From Anaerolineales bacterium (GTDB lineage: Bacteria > Chloroflexota > Anaerolineae > Anaerolineales > E44-bin32): a stretch of 5,071 bases of DNA. A program made the position numbers and the translations under genes. Positions 1 to 5,071 of this stretch are shown one piece after another; position 1 is the first letter of the stretch, and each line of letters begins with the position of its first letter. The notes below the pieces were generated by a model. The model was given only the letters and a program-made list of their open reading frames with translations. It did not search any database and was not told where the DNA came from. The stretch lies in contig DAOVFE010000170.1 in assembly GCA_030673085.1 (NCBI GenBank), forward strand, positions 1 to 5,071, written 5' to 3'.

Positions 1-1
1 A

Positions 2-1759
2 TTGCAGAATATCCAGCAAGCGCGCGATATCACCGAGCGAATGCGGGTCAAGGCGAGGCTTGATCACCTTAATCTCGTTCTCCGCACGGCGCGCAACATT
101 AACCGGCTCATTACCAAGGAAAAGGACCGCGACAAGCTGATTCAAAGCGCGTGTGACAATCTGACTGAGCCGCGCGGCTATCACAGCGCCTGGATTGCTC
201 TGCTGGATGAAACCGGCGGGTTTGAGTCGGCTAGCGAATCTGGGTTGGGCGAGGACTTCTTGCCGGTAGTCGAGGCGTTGGAGCACGGCGAGATGCAAGC
301 TTGCGTTAGCAGGGCGTTATCCCAGTCAGGCGTTGTGATCATCGAAGATGCTTCAACTTGCGCCCAATGCCCCCTGGCAGATAAGTGCAGTGGCAGGGGC
401 GTTATAGCCGTCCGGCTTGAACATGAAGGCAAGATATTTGGTGTTTCTACTGTCTCCCTTCCGGCTGATCTTATTATGGATGAGGATGAAAGCGAGATAT
501 TCCGCATTGCGGCTGGAGACATAGCATTCGCACTGCATATGATTGAATTGGAAGAAGAGCACAAGCGGATGGAGGAAGCACTGTGGGAGAGCGAAAAGAA
601 TCTTTCACAGATTGTCCAGGGAAGCTCAACGCCGATCTTTGTAATTGACAAGAATCATATAGTCACCTATTGGAACAAAGCATGCGAGAAATTAACCGGC
701 ATATCTGCAAGTGAGGTTATTGGCACAAAAAAACAGTGGCAGGCTTTCTACGCAGAAGAAAGGCCGCTCATGGCTGATTTTCTGGTGGACGAAATACCAG
801 AAAAAAATATTTCCAAATACTACATCGGCAAATATAAGAAATCCGCGCTCATAGAAGGCGCATATGAAGCCGAGGATTTCTTCCTTGACCTGGGCGAAAA
901 AGGTAAATGGCTTTTCAAAACAGCAACGCCGTTAAAAAACCGCCAGGGAAAAGTCATTGGCGCGATAGAGACCTTGCAGGATATCACCGAGCGGGTGCGG
1001 GCCGAGAAAGCGTTGTGGCATTATTCGAAGAACTTGGAAGATATGGTCGATGAACGCACTAAGAAGCTACAGGATGCCCAAGAGCAACTGATCCGTAAGG
1101 AGAGATTAGCTGTGTTGGGGCAGCTTGCCGGCGGTGTAGCTCATGAACTGCGCAACCCGCTGGGTGTGATCTCTAACGCTACATACTTCCTCAAGAACAT
1201 TCTTCCCGAGGCTGATGAAACCACCAAGGAGTATCTGGAGCTAATCTCCGATGAGGTTAGCAGCTCGGAGAAGATCATTTCGGATCTCCTAGGTCTATCA
1301 CGCGCCTTGCCTTCAGAGAGGGAAGAGACGCCGATCGCCGAGATTGTTGACCGGGTGCTGGAGAAGCATCCAGCGCCGATTGATATAGAAGTAATCAGAG
1401 AGATCCCCGACGACATATCGCCTATATTTGTAGATCCTCAGCAGATTGAGCAAGTGCTATTTAACCTGGCGCAAAACGCCTATCAAGCCATATCCGGTAA
1501 GGGAAAGCTGATAATCAAGGCCCGGGATAAGGGTGAAACTATTCATCTCAAGGTTACCGATACAGGCGCAGGGATATCGAAGCAAAATATGCAGAAACTA
1601 TTCAGTCCGCTTTTCACCACTAAAGCCCGCGGGATAGGCCTTGGATTGGCGATCTCTAAAAGACTGATGGAAGCCAATGGCGGAAGCATTGAAGTGGAGA
1701 GCGAAGTAGGAATAGGAACCACTTTCACTGTGATTCTCCCATGTAAGGGTGTATCCTGA
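2..1759 (+). CDS. Sensor histidine kinase (PAS tail-GAF-PAS-HisKA-HATPase), 5'-partial
   Basis: This is a cytoplasmic-type sensor kinase that autophosphorylates a histidine and passes phosphate to a receiver. Numbering is from the TTG at base 2, which is probably not the true start: residues 8-13 (RDITER) are a typical PAS-domain ending, and the same DITER motif closes the internal PAS at 327-331, so the gene should continue upstream. Domains: GAF about 25-185, with cysteines at 101, 120, 123 and 129; PAS about 201-331; a charged helical linker 333-368; HisKA with phospho-acceptor H381 in an HELRNPLG motif, including the ExxN (E382, N385) linked to phosphatase activity in this family; HATPase with N-box N488/N492, G1 box D520-x-G522-x-G524, F-box F534-F538 and G2 box G544-x-G546-L-G548. 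All catalytic motifs look intact. No membrane segment or attached receiver is present. The likely partner is the tandem receiver 23 bases downstream. The ligand cannot be told from sequence. Confidence 0.95.
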   Translation: MQNIQQARDITERMRVKARLDHLNLVLRTARNINRLITKEKDRDKLIQSACDNLTEPRGYHSAWIALLDETGGFESASESGLGEDFLPVVEALEHGEMQACVSRALSQSGVVIIEDASTCAQCPLADKCSGRGVIAVRLEHEGKIFGVSTVSLPADLIMDEDESEIFRIAAGDIAFALHMIELEEEHKRMEEALWESEKNLSQIVQGSSTPIFVIDKNHIVTYWNKACEKLTGISASEVIGTKKQWQAFYAEERPLMADFLVDEIPEKNISKYYIGKYKKSALIEGAYEAEDFFLDLGEKGKWLFKTATPLKNRQGKVIGAIETLQDITERVRAEKALWHYSKNLEDMVDERTKKLQDAQEQLIRKERLAVLGQLAGGVAHELRNPLGVISNATYFLKNILPEADETTKEYLELISDEVSSSEKIISDLLGLSRALPSEREETPIAEIVDRVLEKHPAPIDIEVIREIPDDISPIFVDPQQIEQVLFNLAQNAYQAISGKGKLIIKARDKGETIHLKVTDTGAGISKQNMQKLFSPLFTTKARGIGLGLAISKRLMEANGGSIEVESEVGIGTTFTVILPCKGVS

Positions 1760-1769
1760 GCAAAGCCGA

Positions 1770-1775
1770 AAGGAG
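1770..1775 (+). promoter_or_regulatory. Ribosome binding site of the tandem-receiver gene
   Basis: AAGGAG lies 7 bases before the ATG at 1783, a near-ideal Shine-Dalgarno sequence and spacing. It settles the start of the second gene. A competing ATG at 1778 is only 2 bases from the AAGGAG and runs into TGA after one further codon, so it is not a real start. Confidence 0.85.
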
Positions 1776-1782
1776 CCATGCT

Positions 1783-2547
1783 ATGAACGCCGAAACACAC
1801 ATACTTATCGTTGACGACGATCGGCGCATGGCCAGGACGCTAGTCGATATTTTAAAAATTAAAGGGTATTGTGCTGAAGAGGCTCATTCTGTCAATGAGG
1901 CATTGAAAAAAGTACGTAACCGGACATTCGATTGCATCCTAACCGACATCAAGATGCCCGGAATGAACGGCGTGGAGCTATTTCGGGCGATCAAAGCTAG
2001 CCAGCCACAGATACCGGTAGTGCTGATGACCGCCTATGCAAATGACAAGCTAGTTGAAGAAGGATTGAATGAAGGGGCCGTTGCCTCTCTCACCAAACCC
2101 CTGGACATTAATTTATTGCTGAATTTTTTCTCCTCACTGCGTAGGGAGCAGCTGGTTGTCATTGTGGACGACGATTCTGCATTCTGTAAATCATTAGGCG
2201 ATATTCTGCGAATGCGACGATATTCAGTTTTTGAGACAAGCAACCCAGATGAACTTATTGATATGACGAAAGACGGGGTCTGTGGAGTCGTGCTTCTGGA
2301 TATGAAATTGGATGGAGCCGATGGCCTGGGAGTGCTCCAGCAGATCCGAGAATATGATCTGCAATTGCCGGTGATCCTAGTAACGGGTTATCGAGAGGAA
2401 ATGACGTCATCGATCGAAGCGGCCCTGAAATTGAATGCCTATGCCTGTCTCTACAAGCCGCTGCAGATTGAAGAGCTTATTCAAGTCTTGATTGGGATTC
2501 AACATCAGATGTTAGGAAAAATCCTTGGACGGGATCCCGACAAATAG
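1783..2547 (+). CDS. Tandem receiver (REC-REC) response regulator without output domain
   Basis: This complete 254-residue protein consists of two CheY-like receivers and lacks any DNA-binding, enzymatic or Hpt domain. REC1 spans about 5-120, with acidic pair D11/D12, phospho-acceptor D55 (in DIKMPG), T83 and K105 followed by Pro. REC2 spans about 123-240, with acidic pair D129/D130, phospho-acceptor D173 (in DMKLDG), T201 and K225 followed by Pro. Both therefore keep every residue needed for phosphorylation and switching. REC2 lacks the usual Pro in the loop after its phospho-acceptor. The C-terminal tail is only about 14 residues. The gene sits 23 bases after the kinase and 14 bases before the hybrid kinase, so co-transcription is likely. 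Expected roles are a phosphate shuttle or sink between the two kinases, or a regulator acting by protein contact. The family assignment is firm; the role is inferred. Confidence 0.96.
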   Translation: MNAETHILIVDDDRRMARTLVDILKIKGYCAEEAHSVNEALKKVRNRTFDCILTDIKMPGMNGVELFRAIKASQPQIPVVLMTAYANDKLVEEGLNEGAVASLTKPLDINLLLNFFSSLRREQLVVIVDDDSAFCKSLGDILRMRRYSVFETSNPDELIDMTKDGVCGVVLLDMKLDGADGLGVLQQIREYDLQLPVILVTGYREEMTSSIEAALKLNAYACLYKPLQIEELIQVLIGIQHQMLGKILGRDPDK

Positions 2548-2551
2548 AAGC

Positions 2552-2560
2552 GAGATAGAG
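2552..2560 (+). promoter_or_regulatory. Weak ribosome binding region of the hybrid kinase gene
   Basis: The 14-base gap before the ATG at 2562 holds only GAGATAGAG. The first GAG (2552-2554) has a plausible 7-base spacing, but there is no full AGGAGG-like site. An in-frame TAG at 2556-2558 directly precedes the start, so no longer N-terminus is possible. Translation may rely on coupling to the stop of the receiver gene at 2545-2547, which is an inference. Confidence 0.5.
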
Positions 2561-2561
2561 C

Positions 2562-5071
2562 ATGGATGATAAAGTCGCAATCTTCGTGATTGATGATGAC
2601 CGTCGATTGAGGAATACCCTTGGAGATATCCTCAAAGCCAAGGGCTACTTGCCTGTTGCTCTTGCTAATGGGGCGGCGGCTATAAACAAGCTGGAGGAGA
2701 TTGAACCCGCAATTGCCTTGATCGATCTAAAAATGGAGGATATGTCTGGGCTTGAGGTTATGAATAAGATCAAGCAGCGATTGCCCAATACGGCATGTAT
2801 TCTAATCACCGGATACGCCTCCCGCGAGTCGGCCATCGAAGCAATCAACCTGGGGGCTTATAGCTATATTGAAAAGCCTTATGACGTAGAGCAACTGATG
2901 CTTACGATTCGTAGAGCTCTAGAGAAGCAGAAGGCGGATCAAGAACTTCACCGGCTTAAACAATTTCATGAGAGCATCGTCCAAAACCTATCGGAAGGCA
3001 TCGTTGTCCAAGATGCCGAGGGGGCTATAACATTCGTCAACTCGGCGGCAGCGGAGCTATTTGGCTATTCTCCTGATGAGCTTATCGGCCGGCAAGGGGC
3101 AGAAGTGATTGTCCCTGATCAATGGGATATTGTTGAAGCGGCCGACGAACGTCGCAAGCACGGTGAAGCCGACCGATATGAACTCGAGATATTGCGTAAG
3201 GATGGCAGTCATATTCCCGTTCTTATATCAGGTACGCCCCGCTTCGATGGCGACCGCTTCATTGGCACGCTAGCCATCTTCACCGATATCACTGAGATCA
3301 AGCGGGCGGAGAAGGCGCTGCATGAGAGCGAGGAACGGCTACGCGCCATCTTCGAAACGGCCCAAGACTCCATCTTCATTAAAGACCGTTCTCTCAGATA
3401 CATCTCTGTTAATCAGGCCATGGAGCGGCTTTTTGAACAGCCTGCATCGAAGTTAATTGGTCAAACCGATATGGACCTCTTTGGTGATGAGGGTGGAGTC
3501 CACGTAGGAAAAATTGATTCTCGGGTTCTTAAGGGCGAGATCATTATAGATGAGCACACCAAGCCGGTAAAAGGATTTCCACATACATTCCATACTATTA
3601 AGGTGCCGATGCGCGATAGCTCTGGCGAGATTATTGGTCTCTGCGGCATTGCTCGTGATATTACCCAACGCAAAAAAATTGAGGAGGCGTTACGGGCGAG
3701 CGAAGAGCGATTCCGAAGTGTCGCTCAGACTGCCGCCGATGCCATTGTCTTGGCCGATGGCGATGCGAAGATCATCTTTTTTAATCAGGCGGCAGAAGAG
3801 GTCTTCGGATATGGAGAAGAAGAAATCCTTGGCAAACCTTTGGCTCTCTTATTGCCCGAAAAAAATATTGAGAATTACCGAAAGGCAGCCGAATGTCCGC
3901 AATCGTCAGGACAAGGGCGAATTCTCGAGAAGATGGTTGAATTGCATGGAAGCAGAAAAGACGGCAGCGAGTTTCCATTGGAGCTTTCCGTCGCTTCTTG
4001 GAAGGGCGGAGAAGAGACCTTCTACAGCATTATCATCCGAGATGTAACTGAAGCCAAAGAAGCCCAGAAGCATGCCCGGATAACAGACCGGCTGGCTGCG
4101 GTTGGCCAACTTGCAGCCGGAATCGCTCATGACTTCAATAACATCATGGGCGCGATCATCTTGTATTGTGAAATCATGTTCGCGTCGAAGGGAATGTCAG
4201 AGGAAAATCGCGAAAGGCTGACAACCATCCATCAGCAGGCTCAACGGGCAGCATCGTTAACAGCGCAAATCCTTGATTTTAGCCGTCGATCGATATTTGA
4301 ACAGCACCCCATGAACCTTGTGGTTTTTATGAATGAAACTAAGGATTTATTGGATCGAACCTTGCCAGAAAGCATTCAGGTGAATATGCGCTATGCTGAT
4401 GAGGATTTTATAGTGAATGCTGATCCGAGCCGGTTGCAGCAGGTTATTATCAACTTGTCGCTCAATGCCCGCGATGCCATGCCGATGGGAGGAATATTAA
4501 GCTTTGAGATAAACCGGATGAATTTCGGGCCAGGCGAATCGATGCCCTTACAAGATATGCCGCCAGGGGAATGGGTTCGGGTTAGCGTGTCGGATAACGG
4601 AGAAGGAATCTCGGCTGATGCTCTGCCACATGTATTTGAACCTTTCTACACTACCAAATCGCCAGGCGAGGGTAGCGGGTTGGGATTATCGCAAGCGTCC
4701 GGCATTATCAAGCAGCATGATGGGTATATTGATATTGAGAGCAGCGTCGCTCCAGGCACGAATGTCATCCTTTATCTCCCATCGAGAGCTTCGGCACTGG
4801 CATCAGAGATCGAGAACAGGAAAGTGATGAAGGTAAAGGGCGATGGAGAAACCATCTTGGTTGTGGAAGACGACGAGATGATGCGGAAGGCGGTTTGTGA
4901 AATGCTTGAAGAACTGAACTACAACGTCTTAGCAGCAGAAGATGGCCATAAGGCGTTGGAAATTTTTAACCGTCAGAAAGCGAAAATTGATCTGGTTATT
5001 GCAGATCTTGTTATGCCCAAGATGGGAGGGGAAGAGCTCTATAAGATCATGCGGGAGAAATCTCCTGAGCT
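2562..5071 (+). CDS. Hybrid histidine kinase REC-PAS-PAS-PAS-HisKA-HATPase-REC, 3'-partial
   Basis: The frame is open for 836 full codons to the window edge, with no internal stop. The ATG at 2562 is fixed by an in-frame TAG four bases upstream. Domains by residue: REC1 about 5-122 (D11/D12, phospho-acceptor D55, T83, K105); helical linker about 120-137; PAS1 about 137-245, ending in TDIT; PAS2 about 256-370, ending in RDIT; PAS3 about 380-496, ending in RDVT; HisKA with H523 in GIAHDFNN; HATPase with N-box N631/N635, G1 D678-x-G680-x-G682, F-box F692-F695, and glycine-rich G2 702-708; REC2 from about 763 with acidic residues E769/D770 and phospho-acceptor D815. REC2 is cut before its Thr and Lys positions. 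All visible catalytic residues are intact. No membrane segment is seen, so the protein should be cytoplasmic. REC1 can make the kinase responsive to another kinase, such as the upstream one, while PAS1-3 bind unknown signals and REC2 accepts phosphate from H523. Whether an Hpt or further receiver follows is not visible. Confidence 0.96.
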   Translation, partial: MDDKVAIFVIDDDRRLRNTLGDILKAKGYLPVALANGAAAINKLEEIEPAIALIDLKMEDMSGLEVMNKIKQRLPNTACILITGYASRESAIEAINLGAYSYIEKPYDVEQLMLTIRRALEKQKADQELHRLKQFHESIVQNLSEGIVVQDAEGAITFVNSAAAELFGYSPDELIGRQGAEVIVPDQWDIVEAADERRKHGEADRYELEILRKDGSHIPVLISGTPRFDGDRFIGTLAIFTDITEIKRAEKALHESEERLRAIFETAQDSIFIKDRSLRYISVNQAMERLFEQPASKLIGQTDMDLFGDEGGVHVGKIDSRVLKGEIIIDEHTKPVKGFPHTFHTIKVPMRDSSGEIIGLCGIARDITQRKKIEEALRASEERFRSVAQTAADAIVLADGDAKIIFFNQAAEEVFGYGEEEILGKPLALLLPEKNIENYRKAAECPQSSGQGRILEKMVELHGSRKDGSEFPLELSVASWKGGEETFYSIIIRDVTEAKEAQKHARITDRLAAVGQLAAGIAHDFNNIMGAIILYCEIMFASKGMSEENRERLTTIHQQAQRAASLTAQILDFSRRSIFEQHPMNLVVFMNETKDLLDRTLPESIQVNMRYADEDFIVNADPSRLQQVIINLSLNARDAMPMGGILSFEINRMNFGPGESMPLQDMPPGEWVRVSVSDNGEGISADALPHVFEPFYTTKSPGEGSGLGLSQASGIIKQHDGYIDIESSVAPGTNVILYLPSRASALASEIENRKVMKVKGDGETILVVEDDEMMRKAVCEMLEELNYNVLAAEDGHKALEIFNRQKAKIDLVIADLVMPKMGGEELYKIMREKSPE

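Noticed and set aside
181..651. A 156-codon open frame on the - strand, and smaller ones at 353-562, 1141-1416 and 1543-1800
   Set aside because: They lie opposite the kinase gene, whose GAF, PAS, HisKA and HATPase motifs are unmistakable. Their translations are Ser/Ile/Leu-rich with no recognisable domain.
1760..1782. Possible promoter or terminator in the gap between genes 1 and 2
   Set aside because: The 23 bases hold only the ribosome binding site. There is no inverted repeat with a T-run and no room for a promoter.
1778..1786. ATG-CTA-TGA mini-frame overlapping the start of the tandem receiver as a leader peptide
   Set aside because: It has two codons and sits too close to the ribosome binding site. 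It is most likely a chance overlap.
3859..3867. A run of seven A inside the hybrid kinase as a possible programmed frameshift site
   Set aside because: The main frame encodes a normal PAS domain before and after it. A shift would lead into the meaningless shadow frame that stops at 4047. A similar A7 run near 727-733 in the first kinase is also simply coding.
3634..4047. A 137-codon open frame on the + strand
   Set aside because: It is an out-of-frame shadow inside the hybrid kinase, over PAS2/PAS3. The translation is Arg/Lys/Ser-rich with no domain, while the main frame is continuous through the region.
4618..4827. A 69-codon open frame on the + strand
   Set aside because: It is an out-of-frame shadow over the HATPase F-box and G2 motifs, which read correctly in the main frame.

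Overview
The window holds three tightly packed genes on the + strand. All three encode two-component (His-Asp phosphorelay) signalling proteins, so this looks like one operon or part of a larger signalling cluster. The first gene is cut by the left edge and the third by the right edge. About 99% of the window is coding. The only gaps between genes are 23 and 14 bases, and no RNA gene, mobile element, CRISPR array or terminator is visible.

Layout: (1) 2-1759 is the C-terminal part of a sensor histidine kinase, with the tail of an upstream PAS domain followed by GAF, PAS, HisKA and HATPase domains. (2) 1783-2547 is a complete 254-residue protein made of two receiver (REC) domains and nothing else. 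(3) 2562 to the right edge is a very large hybrid kinase, REC-PAS-PAS-PAS-HisKA-HATPase-REC, whose last receiver is cut shortly after its phospho-acceptor Asp.

Working model (inference): the GAF/PAS kinase senses a cytoplasmic signal and autophosphorylates at His381. Phosphate can pass to the tandem receiver and/or the N-terminal receiver of the hybrid kinase. The hybrid kinase adds its own PAS inputs and passes phosphate to its C-terminal receiver. In total there are two kinase cores and four receivers, all with intact key residues. No Hpt domain, DNA-binding domain, enzymatic output or membrane segment is visible, so the output must lie outside the window or be encoded elsewhere.

Organism: a bacterium with moderate GC, near 50% by eye. 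Soluble PAS/GAF-rich kinases and hybrid kinases like these are frequent in environmental anaerobes such as Deltaproteobacteria-type lineages and Chloroflexi. That placement is an impression from protein style and is low confidence. The families are well known; what may be less ordinary is the combination and a cysteine cluster in the GAF domain of gene 1.
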